Made by a program: the position numbers and the translations under genes
The notes under the pieces: generated by a model
The model's input: the letters and a program-made list of their open reading frames with translations, nothing else
Database searches by the model: none
Told to the model about the DNA's origin: nothing
Source of the DNA: 1-14-2-50-31-20 sp964617555
GTDB taxonomy: Bacteria; Bacteroidota; Ignavibacteria; Ignavibacteriales; Melioribacteraceae
Reading direction: 5' to 3'
DNA length: 16,620 bases
Assembly: GCA_964617555.1 (NCBI GenBank)
Contig: CAZTYP010000002.1
Coordinates: forward strand, 1-16,620
Shown here: one piece after another, positions 6,920 through 15,376 of the stretch
Layout of the letters: the number at the start of each line of letters is the position of its first letter
Numbering within the stretch: the first letter of the stretch is position 1

Positions 6920-7903
6920 TTGGAGATTACCGAATTAAACGAAAAGATTAAACAAGAAAGTCAATTTGTTGATAGTTTGTTTAATGAAATAGGAAAAGTA
7001 ATAGTTGGCCAAAAAGAGATGGTACAACGTCTTGTTATAGGATTACTGGGTAACGGGCATGTGCTGCTCGAAGGGCTTCCCGGTCTTGCAAAAACACTTG
7101 CTATCAACTCTCTGGCATCTGCAATGGATGCTAAATTCCAAAGAATACAGTTTACTCCGGATTTGCTCCCGGCCGATTTGCTGGGTACTATGATTTATAA
7201 TCAGAAAGAAGGTGAATTCACAATTAAAAAAGGTCCCATATTCGCAAATTTTATTTTGGCGGATGAAATAAACCGTGCGCCGGCAAAAGTACAATCGGCT
7301 TTATTGGAAGCAATGCAAGAACGTCAAGTTACAATAGGTTCCGAAACATATAAATTGGACGAACCTTTTCTGGTGCTTGCAACACAAAACCCTATTGAGC
7401 AAGAAGGAACCTATCCTTTGCCCGAAGCACAAGTTGACCGTTTTATGTTAAAAGTAAAAATTACCTATCCTTCACGTGAAGAAGAACAAGAAATTATGAA
7501 ATTAAATGTAGGCGGGAGTATGCCTGAAATTTCAAAAGTAATTTCACCGGAAGATGTTTTAAAAGGCAGAAAACTTGTTCAGGATATTTATGTAGACGAA
7601 AAAATTGAGAAATATATTTTGGATATAGTTTTTGCAACTCGCAATCCGTCGGAATACGGACTGAATGATTTAACGGAGTTAATAAGTTACGGCGGTTCTC
7701 CGCGTGCCACAATTAATTTAGCATTGGCTTCAAGAGCAAATGCTTTTATTAAACGCCGTGGTTACGTAATACCCGAAGATGTGAGGGAAGTCTGTATGGA
7801 TGTTCTTCGTCATAGAGTAGCGGTTACTTACGAAGCCGAAGCCGAAGATATTACTTCCGAAAACGTAATTCAAAGAATATTAAACACTGTTGAAGTTCCG
7901 TAA
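6920..7903 (+). CDS. MoxR family AAA+ ATPase of the Bat operon
   Basis: MoxR ATPases act as chaperones for maturation or activation of partner complexes, typically together with vWA proteins. The 327-residue sequence shows the Walker A motif at 52-59 (GLPGLAKT), Walker B at 111-116 (FILADE), sensor 1 Asn157 (ATQNP) and an arginine-finger segment around R174 (AQVDRFML). The characteristic QFTPDLLPADLLG (77-89) is present. The start is TTG at 6920, supported by AAGAGGA eight bases upstream and by the first conserved helix beginning near residue 14. It is the first gene of the operon and is followed by a DUF58 protein, its usual partner. Confidence 0.94.
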   Translation: MEITELNEKIKQESQFVDSLFNEIGKVIVGQKEMVQRLVIGLLGNGHVLLEGLPGLAKTLAINSLASAMDAKFQRIQFTPDLLPADLLGTMIYNQKEGEFTIKKGPIFANFILADEINRAPAKVQSALLEAMQERQVTIGSETYKLDEPFLVLATQNPIEQEGTYPLPEAQVDRFMLKVKITYPSREEEQEIMKLNVGGSMPEISKVISPEDVLKGRKLVQDIYVDEKIEKYILDIVFATRNPSEYGLNDLTELISYGGSPRATINLALASRANAFIKRRGYVIPEDVREVCMDVLRHRVAVTYEAEAEDITSENVIQRILNTVEVP

Positions 7904-7973
7904 TGATTAAATCTTCATTTTACGGTAAAATAATATCGGTTCGAATTGGTTTAGTTGAGAGTGTTTTAAAATT

Positions 7974-8849
7974 ATGTTAACAAAAGAATTATTAAAACAA
8001 GTTAGACAGATAGAGATAAAAACCCGTAACGTTGTTAACGAGGTTTTTTCAGGTGAGTATCACTCCGCATTCAAAGGACGGGGAATGGAATTTGCCGAGG
8101 TGCGAGAATACCAAATAGGCGATGATATCCGTTCAATAGACTGGAATGTTACCGCACGTTCCGGTTCACCCTACGTTAAGGTTTTTGAAGAAGAACGCGA
8201 ACTTACCGTAATGCTTGTTGTAGATATGAGCGGTTCTCTAATTTTTGGTAGTGCCGATAAAACAAAACAACAAATAGCTGCGGAACTTACCGCAATACTT
8301 GCTTTTTCCGCGATGAAGAATAATGATAAAGTGGGATTAATCCTTTTTACCGACAGAATCGAAAAATTTGTTCCCCCAAAAAAGGGAAGAACTCACGGAT
8401 TGCGAATTATACGCGAAATACTTTCTTTTAAACCGGAAGGGAATAAAACAAACATCAAAGCCGCATTGGAGTATTTGAATCACACAATAAAACGAAAAAG
8501 CATTGCATTTTTAATTTCCGATTTTATTGATGACGGGTACGAAAAAATATTATCTATAGTTGGAAAAAAACACGACCTTATAGGAGTTGTGTTACAAGAC
8601 CCGCGCGAACGCGAAATACCCAAAGCCGGCTTAATAAAATTCAAAGATGCCGAAACCGGAGAGTTGCGCTACATTGATACATCCAATAAAAATGTACAAG
8701 AAAACTTCCAAAAATTATTGCGGATATTCGAAGCAAAAAGAAAATCCGTCTTTATTAAAAGTCGTTTGGATGCAATAGAAGTTAACACAAATGAATCCTA
8801 TGTGAAACCGTTAGCAAATTTTTTCAGAAAACGGGAAAAGATGCTGTGA
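7974..8849 (+). CDS. DUF58 protein with vWA-like domain
   Basis: DUF58 proteins accompany MoxR ATPases nearly everywhere, probably as their adaptor or substrate. This one has 291 residues and no membrane segment, so it is likely cytoplasmic. The family block at 34-58 (FKGRGMEF, EYQIGDDIRSIDWN) is intact. A vWA-like region follows with a complete metal-binding (MIDAS) set: D84, S86 and S88 (DMSGS), T159 (GNKTNI) and D183 (ISDF). The start is ATG at 7974, 70 bases after the MoxR gene; the gap holds a small palindrome (7917-7931). The stop overlaps the next gene's GTG start by four bases (GTGA), indicating translational coupling. Confidence 0.93.
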   Translation: MLTKELLKQVRQIEIKTRNVVNEVFSGEYHSAFKGRGMEFAEVREYQIGDDIRSIDWNVTARSGSPYVKVFEEERELTVMLVVDMSGSLIFGSADKTKQQIAAELTAILAFSAMKNNDKVGLILFTDRIEKFVPPKKGRTHGLRIIREILSFKPEGNKTNIKAALEYLNHTIKRKSIAFLISDFIDDGYEKILSIVGKKHDLIGVVLQDPREREIPKAGLIKFKDAETGELRYIDTSNKNVQENFQKLLRIFEAKRKSVFIKSRLDAIEVNTNESYVKPLANFFRKREKML

Positions 8850-9790
8850 AAAAGTATATTGTTTTCAGTGTAATATTATTTAGTCTCTTTGTGCAAAATT
8901 TAGCTGCACAGGGAGTGCATATTTTTGCCACAACAGATACAACGGAATACATTGTTGGCGATTATATTGATTATTCTTTGGAACTAAAATATCCCAAAGG
9001 ATATAACGTTGTTGTTCCGGTAATTAAGGATAGTATTAATAATTTGGTTTTTATCAAATACGGTAAGATTGATAAAAAAGAAAATGGTACCGAAGTTGAC
9101 GAAATTCGTCATTACATCTTTTCAAAATATGATTCTGCTGCCGTAACAATTCCTTCTTTTAAAATTACATATACTGTAAACGGAAATACTCCTGTCCAAG
9201 TTAGCGTGAACCCGGTTGATATTGTTGTAAGAACAATAGAAGTGGACAAAAAAGGCGATATCCAAGATATAAAAACACCCAAAAGAGTTCCGCTTAATTG
9301 GTTGTTTATTTCCATTATTGCCTTGTTGGTATTGCTCTTGCTCGCTGTAGGATATTTTGTTTATAAACGTTATAAGCAAAAGAAAGGAGATGATTATAGA
9401 GAGACAATTAAAGTGGTTATCCCTCCGCACAAAAGGGCTTTAGAAAAGTTGCGTGAATTAGAAAATAAAAAATTGTGGCAACAAGGATTAATAAAAGAAT
9501 ACCATTCCGAAATAACAGGAATTATCAGAAGCTATTTTGAAGAACGGTTTAACTTTGCCGCAATGGAAATGACAACTAAGGAGATAATTGAAAATTTAAA
9601 AGCCGAAAATGTTTCTACAAAAGTAATTATAACCACGGAAGAATTTTTGGCTAATGCGGATATGGTTAAGTTTGCAAAATTTGAACCTATGCCTACGGTA
9701 AACGAGGCAATGATGCAAGAAGCATATTCTATTGTTAAAGAAACCAAACCCGTTGAGGAAGAAAAAGGAGAAAAAGACGGTGATGTTTAA
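8846..9790 (+). CDS. Bat operon membrane protein with beta-domain and DUF4381-like tail
   Basis: This 314-residue protein starts with a signal peptide (MKKYIVFSVILFSLFVQNLA, likely cut near 20-22). An extracytoplasmic beta-rich domain follows (about 24-145), then one transmembrane helix (about 151-173) and a cytoplasmic tail (174-314). The tail, with RALEKLRELENKKLWQQG, EYHSEITGIIRSYFEERF and NADMVKFAKFEP, resembles the C-terminal region found in DUF4381 and BatD proteins. Its likely role is a membrane partner for the MoxR/vWA proteins. The start is GTG at 8846, overlapping the DUF58 stop. Its 3' end overlaps batA by eight bases. No signal of a lipoprotein is present. The exact function is unknown. 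Confidence 0.8.
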   Translation: MKKYIVFSVILFSLFVQNLAAQGVHIFATTDTTEYIVGDYIDYSLELKYPKGYNVVVPVIKDSINNLVFIKYGKIDKKENGTEVDEIRHYIFSKYDSAAVTIPSFKITYTVNGNTPVQVSVNPVDIVVRTIEVDKKGDIQDIKTPKRVPLNWLFISIIALLVLLLLAVGYFVYKRYKQKKGDDYRETIKVVIPPHKRALEKLRELENKKLWQQGLIKEYHSEITGIIRSYFEERFNFAAMEMTTKEIIENLKAENVSTKVIITTEEFLANADMVKFAKFEPMPTVNEAMMQEAYSIVKETKPVEEEKGEKDGDV

Positions 9791-10778
9791 TGATATAACT
9801 TTTAAATATCCTTATTTGTTGTACTTCCTTGCCGTTATTCCGGTAATGATTTTTTGGTATTGGAAAAAGCATAATAAACTTTCTCCGGATATTACGTTCT
9901 CATCATTACGGATTTTTAATTCAATAAAACCCACGCTGAAAGAAAGATTACTCCATGCTCCGTTTGTAATAAGGATAATTGCTACGGCATTATTAATTAT
10001 TGCCGCTGCCCGTCCGCAATCTTTTTCTTCCGGACAGAATGTTTATACGGAAGGGATTGATATTGTTATGCTGCTTGATATTTCGGGTAGTATGTTAGCT
10101 GAAGATTTTAAACCAAACAGATTGGAAGCCGCTAAGGATGTAATTGATAAATTTATTGCTGGGAGAACTTCAGATAAAATAGGGCTTGTTGTTTTTGCAG
10201 GAAAAAGTTTTACCCAATGCCCGCTTACCATAGATTATGATGTGCTGAGAAATTTGCTCGGTGAAATTAAAAGCGGAATGATTGAAGACGGAACAGCAAT
10301 AGGCCTGGCAATTGCAAACGGTGTTAACAGATTAAAGGATAGCAAAGCAAAGAGTAAAATAATTATTTTGCTTACGGACGGTGTAAATAATGCCGGTGAA
10401 ATTGACCCAATTACAGCGGCAAATATTGCTAAAACTTTCGGTATCAGAATTTATACTGTTGGGGTAGGTACAAGGGGCAACGCTCCTTATCCTTTCCAAA
10501 CCCCTTTCGGCGTGCAATATCAGATGGTACCGGTAGAAATTGACGAAGGAATCTTAAAGCAAGTTGCACAAATAACCGACGGAAAATATTTCCGTGCAAC
10601 AAATAATAAAAAATTAGAAGATATTTATAACGAAATAGATAAAATGGAAAAGACAAGAGTTGAGGTTACATCTTACAGAAATGCTGCAGAGCTTTTTTAT
10701 ATGTGGGCTGCTACCGGGTTGTTTTTGTTATTGCTCGAAATGCTTTTGTCCAGAACATATTTGCGAAAATTACCGTAA
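9783..10778 (+). CDS. batA: BatA, membrane-bound vWA protein
   Basis: The 331-residue protein has two N-terminal transmembrane segments (about 8-26 and 60-77), a vWA domain and a C-terminal transmembrane helix (about 305-325), the standard BatA layout. The vWA domain faces the side defined by this topology and has a full MIDAS: D99, S101 and S103 (DISGS), T171 (DGTAIG) and D199 (LLTDG). The segment PFQTPFGVQYQMVPVEID is typical of BatA. I chose ATG at 9783 rather than the upstream TTG at 9732. The latter would add 17 highly charged residues encoded within the preceding gene. AAGGAG at 9765-9770 lies 12 bases before the chosen start. Confidence 0.92.
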   Translation: MFNDITFKYPYLLYFLAVIPVMIFWYWKKHNKLSPDITFSSLRIFNSIKPTLKERLLHAPFVIRIIATALLIIAAARPQSFSSGQNVYTEGIDIVMLLDISGSMLAEDFKPNRLEAAKDVIDKFIAGRTSDKIGLVVFAGKSFTQCPLTIDYDVLRNLLGEIKSGMIEDGTAIGLAIANGVNRLKDSKAKSKIIILLTDGVNNAGEIDPITAANIAKTFGIRIYTVGVGTRGNAPYPFQTPFGVQYQMVPVEIDEGILKQVAQITDGKYFRATNNKKLEDIYNEIDKMEKTRVEVTSYRNAAELFYMWAATGLFLLLLEMLLSRTYLRKLP

Positions 10779-10802
10779 ATAAAATTAAAGAATAAATTAA
10801 AA

Positions 10803-11843
10803 ATGTTAAGATTTGCACACATAGAATATTTGAATTTGTTATACCTTGTGCCGGTATTGATTTTTCTATATTGGTTTTCTCACAGACAGAAAAATCAACT
10901 GTTGAAAAAATTTGCAGATTCAAAAATGCACAAGTTACTTTTACCGTTACGCAGCAATATTAAAGGCGGTATTAAATTCGGAATGCTTTTAACAGCATTT
11001 GTATTACTTATTGTGGCTTTGGCTAATCCGCAAATCGGCTCCAAAATAGAAGAGGTGAAACAAGTTGGAATTGATGTATACATTGCACTTGATGTTTCGT
11101 TAAGTATGCAAGCAGAAGATATAAAACCGAACAGATTGGAGAAAGCAAAGCACGAAATTTCCAAACTTATTCATAAATTACGCGGCGACAGAATCGGTTT
11201 AATTGTTTTTTCCGGCGAAGCTTTTGTCCAATTTCCCCTTACAACTGATTATGCGGCAGCAAACTTGTTCCTTTCCGCCGTTGATGTTTCTACGGTACCT
11301 CAGCCGGGTACGGCAATAGGACCTGCTATTAAATTAGCGATGAAATCTTTTAAAAAAGACGAAGATACCAAAAAGGCAATTATTGTTATAACTGATGGTG
11401 AAAATAATCAAGGCGATGTTGTTAAGATTGCGGAAGATGCCGCCAAACAAGGCATTACAATTTTTACAATAGGCCTCGGTTCGCCTACAGGTACACCTAT
11501 TCCCATAAAGAACAAATCCGGTGTTAAAATCGGTTATAAAAAAGACAGATACGGCAATACCGTGCTTACAAAATTGGACGAAAATACTTTGCGTCAAATT
11601 GCTTTGGCTGCTAACGGAAAATATTATCACGGTTCCAATACCGAAGATGAGCTTGACAAAATTTACAAAGATCTTTCCAAATTTGAACAAACGGAATATG
11701 GTGCAACACGAATAACTTCTTATGAAGATAGATTCTATTATTTTTTAATACCGGCAATATTAATTTTGATTTTTGAGTTTTTTATATCGGGGACGAAGAA
11801 TAAACTGTTAATTAAATTTGATAAAATGAAAGAAGGGAAATAA
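10803..11843 (+). CDS. batB: BatB, membrane-bound vWA protein
   Basis: This is a 346-residue paralogue of BatA, with transmembrane segments at about 8-26 and 57-75, a vWA domain and a C-terminal helix (about 317-335). The MIDAS residues are D97, S99 and S101 (DVSLS), T170 (PGTAIG) and D198 (VITDG). The BatB-type insert GVKIGYKKDRYGNTVLTKLDE separates it from BatA. Both share the AEDIKPNRLEKAK-like sequence after the MIDAS, evidence of tandem duplication. It begins 24 bases after batA, so the two are almost certainly cotranscribed. Confidence 0.92.
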   Translation: MLRFAHIEYLNLLYLVPVLIFLYWFSHRQKNQLLKKFADSKMHKLLLPLRSNIKGGIKFGMLLTAFVLLIVALANPQIGSKIEEVKQVGIDVYIALDVSLSMQAEDIKPNRLEKAKHEISKLIHKLRGDRIGLIVFSGEAFVQFPLTTDYAAANLFLSAVDVSTVPQPGTAIGPAIKLAMKSFKKDEDTKKAIIVITDGENNQGDVVKIAEDAAKQGITIFTIGLGSPTGTPIPIKNKSGVKIGYKKDRYGNTVLTKLDENTLRQIALAANGKYYHGSNTEDELDKIYKDLSKFEQTEYGATRITSYEDRFYYFLIPAILILIFEFFISGTKNKLLIKFDKMKEGK

Positions 11844-11946
11844 ATAAACTGTTAAATCTTCTTTTTATTGATAATTGGACTGAGTAAATGAAACAACTTA
11901 ATTATTTTGATGTAAAAAGATGCGGAAAATAAAATTTTAAAAATTT

Positions 11947-12741
11947 ATGATAAATAATAAACAAATAATATCTTTTTTCTTCTCCTTTTTTATAGTTACA
12001 ATTGTAGCGTTCGGGCAATCGCGTTCCGTTATTAACGAAGGTGTAGATAAATATGAAAAAGGGGATTATACCGGTGCTGCTGAAAATTTCAAAAAAAGTA
12101 TCGACGAAAAATTCGAGAATTACAAAGGTCATTTTAACCTTGGGGATGCTCTTTATAAGCAAGGAAAGTATAACGATGCGTTAAATTCATTTAAAAATGC
12201 TTTATCTCTTGCAAAAACGGATAAAGAGAAAGCCGAGGTATATCATAATATCGGTAATACTTTATTGAAAGCCGAAAAACTTAAGGAAGCCATAGGGGCT
12301 TATACACAATCATTAAAATTAAATCCTGATGATTTAGATACAAAATATAATTTATCTTATGCTTTGAATAAAATGAAACAGCAACAAAAAAATAAAAATA
12401 ATAAGAATAACAAAAAGAATAAAAAGAACGATAAGAATAAAAATCAAAACAAGAATCAAGACAAAAATAAAGATAAAGACAAAAACAAAAACAAAGACAA
12501 AAAAGACGATAAAAACAAAGATAAAAATAAAGAGAAAGAAAAGAACAAGAATAAAAACAAACAACAAAACAATCAAAATAACCAAAATGATAAGAAGCAA
12601 CAGCAACCTCAACCGAAACCTGAAATTTCAAAGGAGGAGGCAAAACGTATACTTAACGCTTTGAAAGATGATGAAAAAAAATTACAAAAAGAATTAAGAA
12701 AGAAAAAAGGTAAAAAAGTAAAAGTAGAGAAAGATTGGTAA
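11947..12741 (+). CDS. batC: BatC, TPR protein with Lys/Asn-rich linker
   Basis: The 264-residue protein has an N-terminal hydrophobic signal (about 5-22, ending AFGQ) and about three TPR repeats (29-141). A low-complexity stretch of Lys, Asn, Gln and Asp follows (about 145-226). A conserved C-terminal helix-rich segment ends it (ISKEEAKRILNALKDDEKKLQKEL, finishing EKDW). This order is typical of BatC, with the terminal segment as the family marker. TPRs imply protein-protein contacts, probably with BatB or BatD on the periplasmic side. The start is ATG at 11947, about 100 bases after batB; no clear terminator lies in that gap. batD begins nine bases downstream. Confidence 0.88.
   Translation: MINNKQIISFFFSFFIVTIVAFGQSRSVINEGVDKYEKGDYTGAAENFKKSIDEKFENYKGHFNLGDALYKQGKYNDALNSFKNALSLAKTDKEKAEVYHNIGNTLLKAEKLKEAIGAYTQSLKLNPDDLDTKYNLSYALNKMKQQQKNKNNKNNKKNKKNDKNKNQNKNQDKNKDKDKNKNKDKKDDKNKDKNKEKEKNKNKNKQQNNQNNQNDKKQQQPQPKPEISKEEAKRILNALKDDEKKLQKELRKKKGKKVKVEKDW
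12379..12624 (+). repeat. A-rich low-complexity tract encoding the BatC linker
   Basis: About 250 bases of mostly AAn codons (AAA, AAT, AAC, AAG) with GAT/GAC and CAA. They form imperfect six- to twelve-base repeats such as AATAAA, AAAGAC and AAAAAC. The tract encodes residues 145-226 of BatC. Long A runs and repeated units make its length likely to vary between strains. Confidence 0.75.
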
Positions 12742-12750
12742 TTTGCATAT

Positions 12751-14604
12751 ATGAATTTCAAAATATTTAAATATGGTTTAATTATTGGGCTATTTATTTT
12801 AGCCGGTAATATTGCGGCACAAGAGTTTAAACTTACTGCCGATAAAACAACCGTCCGCCAAAACGAACGGTTCCAGGTTTATTTTACTTTTGAGGGAGGA
12901 AGCGGTACAACTTTACAAGGATACAGACCACCGAGTTTTGAAAATTTCAGAATTTTAAGTGGGCCTAATCAATCTTCCAGTATGACAATCATAAACGGAA
13001 GTATTTCATCAACTGTTACTTATTCCTATATTCTTGTTGCTCCGAATAGAACAGGAAAATTTAAAATCGGTAGTGCTTCCCTTAAATATAAGGGAGATGA
13101 ATATAAAACAAATTCTTTGGTTATTAATGTTGTAAAAGGTTCAGGCAAAAAAGGTAAAGCCGGCTCACAAGCTGAAAGTGAAGATAAACAGATTGCTAAA
13201 AATGTTTTTATTAGAGCCATTGCAGATAAACGCAATGTGGTAAAAGGAGAACAGGTTACAGTTACGTATAAATTATATACTCGACTTAATATATCTTCTC
13301 CACAAATTTCCAAGCTACCGCAGTATAAAGGTTTTTGGGCAAAAGAACTTGCAACAGGTAAAACAATAAATTTTGATGTTGAAATGTATAAAGGTGTTCG
13401 ATACCGTTCCGCCGTGCTTAAAAAGGTTGCGTTATTCCCGACTAAAAGTGGCAAGTTGACCGTTACACCTTTTGCCTTGGATATTCCTGTAATGGTAAGG
13501 CGTAAGGCGCATCGTTCCAACGACCCGTTTGATGCCTTTTTTAACGATTCTTTTTTCGGAAGGACGGAAACCGTTAATTATACTGCAACTTCCAATGCAG
13601 TAACAATAAATGTAGCTCCGCTTCCTGAAGAGGGAAAACCGGCATCGTTTACCGGTGCTGTAGGTGATTTTGATTTTAAAGCCACCTTGGATAAAAATAA
13701 AGTGGAAGCAAATGATGCGGTTACTATTAAATTGGAAGTTTCCGGTAAAGGCAACATCGAGTTATTGGATTTACCCGATATAAAACTTCCGCCCGGCTTT
13801 GAAAAATATGATCCTAAGATTTCTAAAAATATCAATAATAAAGGAAGTATTTCTGGAAAAAAAACAGTTGAATATTTAATTGTTCCCAGAGTTCCCGGTG
13901 TTAAAATAATTGAGCCGGTTGAATTCAGTTATTATAATCCTAAATTGAAAAAATATATTATAAAATCTTCTCCGAAATTTACAATAACCGTTACAGGCAG
14001 TGCAAACAGCGAATATGCGGGACAATCGTCGACGGGATTTTCCAAAGAAGATGTTAAATTGCTTAGCCAAGATATACGGTTTATTCAAACATCTAATTTC
14101 AAACTTGTACGTAAAGCAAAAGGGAGTTTAATAAAATCTTGGTTTTGGGGAATGCTTGTTGCCCCGTTATTGTTGATGTTTATTGTTATCGGCTATAAAA
14201 AACGTCATGATAAACTAACTGGCAATGTTCATTTGGTCCGTTCCCAAAAAGCGGAAAAGAAAGCTAAAGCAAGATTAAAAACCGCTCGCAAAGCTCTCGA
14301 CGAAAAGGATATCGAAAAATATTACGAAGAAATTTCCAAAGGGTTATTCGGATATCTGGAAGATAAATTACAATTGCAGAAGGCAGACCTTTCGGTAGAA
14401 AAAGTAGTATCAATATTGGAGAAAAACGGAATTGACCAAGTACTAATTGAGCGGGTTAAAAATATTATTGAGAAATGTGAGTACTCTCGTTTTGCTCCTA
14501 ATGCAAAAACGGAAGAAGCTACAACAACTTTATATAACGAAACAATAGATGTTATTGTTAATCTTGAGAATAGAATAAACAGCAAAAAGAAAAATAAAAA
14601 ATGA
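12751..14604 (+). CDS. batD: BatD, oxygen tolerance family membrane protein
   Basis: BatD is a large envelope protein of 617 residues here, the normal size. A signal peptide (1-23, ending NIAAQ) precedes an extended beta-sandwich periplasmic region (about 25-455), one transmembrane helix (about 464-481) and a cytoplasmic tail (482-617). Markers are the N-terminal LTADKTTVRQNERFQVYFTF, the RPPSFENFRILSGPNQSSS stretch (59-77), LEVSGKGNIELLDLPDIKLPPGFEKYDP (328-354) and GSISGKKTVEYLIVPRVPG. The tail (KALDEKDIEKYYEEISKGLFGYLEDKL, then CEYSRFAP) resembles that of the protein encoded at 8846-9790. The last four bases (ATGA) overlap batE. It is thought to act with BatA/B/C; its molecular role is not established. 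Confidence 0.92.
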   Translation: MNFKIFKYGLIIGLFILAGNIAAQEFKLTADKTTVRQNERFQVYFTFEGGSGTTLQGYRPPSFENFRILSGPNQSSSMTIINGSISSTVTYSYILVAPNRTGKFKIGSASLKYKGDEYKTNSLVINVVKGSGKKGKAGSQAESEDKQIAKNVFIRAIADKRNVVKGEQVTVTYKLYTRLNISSPQISKLPQYKGFWAKELATGKTINFDVEMYKGVRYRSAVLKKVALFPTKSGKLTVTPFALDIPVMVRRKAHRSNDPFDAFFNDSFFGRTETVNYTATSNAVTINVAPLPEEGKPASFTGAVGDFDFKATLDKNKVEANDAVTIKLEVSGKGNIELLDLPDIKLPPGFEKYDPKISKNINNKGSISGKKTVEYLIVPRVPGVKIIEPVEFSYYNPKLKKYIIKSSPKFTITVTGSANSEYAGQSSTGFSKEDVKLLSQDIRFIQTSNFKLVRKAKGSLIKSWFWGMLVAPLLLMFIVIGYKKRHDKLTGNVHLVRSQKAEKKAKARLKTARKALDEKDIEKYYEEISKGLFGYLEDKLQLQKADLSVEKVVSILEKNGIDQVLIERVKNIIEKCEYSRFAPNAKTEEATTTLYNETIDVIVNLENRINSKKKNKK

Positions 14605-15356
14605 AAATTATATATTTAATAATATTAACTTTTACTTTTTTGAATCCCGCATGGGGGAATGAGGCGGAAACGCTTATCAATGAGGGGAATAAACTCTATC
14701 AAGAAAAAAATTACGAGGGAGCAATAGAAAAATACAATGCCGTTTTACAAGCTGATTATGAATCTCCTGCACTTTATTATAATTTGGGAAATGCATATTA
14801 CCGTTTGGGCAAGATTGGCAAGGCAATTTTGAATTATGAACGCGGCTTAAAACTGGCTCCTGATAATGAAGATTTACTTTATAACTTAAAAGTTGTTAAA
14901 GCACGTACTGTTGATAGAATACGCGAAGTTCCGAAACTTTTTATTGTTGAATGGTGGGAAATATTAATTACCGCACTTTCTACAACCACTTGGCAAATTA
15001 TTGTTCTGTTATTCTATTTGATATTTATTGTGAGTGTTACACTCTATTTTGTTACCAAATCCGGCTCAGTACAAAGAATGACAATATACACGGCTTTAAC
15101 CGGTTTGATTGCGGCTATTTTCTTTTCAATAATTCTTTTTGCAAATGTTCATCGCGAAACTTCCAGCAATTTTGCCATTATTGTTTCCCCGACTGTTTCT
15201 GCAAAACAATCGCCAAACGAAACCAGCAACGATCGTTTCGTAATACACGAGGGATTAAAAGTTGATGTGCGCGAGGATTTCGGGCAGTGGTACAAAATAA
15301 AACTCTCTGATGGAAAAGTCGGTTGGGTACCGAAAAATTCTCTTGAGGTGATTTAA
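14601..15356 (+). CDS. batE: BatE, TPR and SH3-like membrane protein
   Basis: The 251-residue protein has a signal peptide (1-19, ending PAWG), a TPR region of about two repeats (22-96) and two transmembrane helices (about 127-152 and 160-182). A C-terminal bacterial SH3-like domain follows (about 190-250, with GLKVDVREDFGQWYKIKLSDGKVGWVP). This architecture is characteristic of BatE. It begins inside the batD stop (ATGA) and ends the operon. The gap to the convergent gene on the other strand is only 20 bases, and no clear bidirectional terminator is visible there. Confidence 0.92.
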   Translation: MKIIYLIILTFTFLNPAWGNEAETLINEGNKLYQEKNYEGAIEKYNAVLQADYESPALYYNLGNAYYRLGKIGKAILNYERGLKLAPDNEDLLYNLKVVKARTVDRIREVPKLFIVEWWEILITALSTTTWQIIVLLFYLIFIVSVTLYFVTKSGSVQRMTIYTALTGLIAAIFFSIILFANVHRETSSNFAIIVSPTVSAKQSPNETSNDRFVIHEGLKVDVREDFGQWYKIKLSDGKVGWVPKNSLEVI

Positions 15357-15376
15357 GAGAAAACAGTGTATCGTTA

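Noticed and set aside
7917..7931. Palindrome ATTTTAC-G-GTAAAAT between the MoxR and DUF58 genes
   Set aside because: The one-base spacer cannot form a normal loop, and there is no promoter evidence near it. It may be chance in AT-rich DNA.
9732..9782. Upstream TTG start that would extend BatA by 17 residues
   Set aside because: The added stretch is highly charged, lies inside the preceding gene and would precede a normal BatA N-terminus. ATG at 9783 has a purine-rich site upstream and gives the usual length.
12281..12643. Long open frames on the minus strand opposite batC
   Set aside because: They are mirror images of the A-rich tract and read as Phe/Leu/Tyr/Cys-rich low complexity with no family resemblance.
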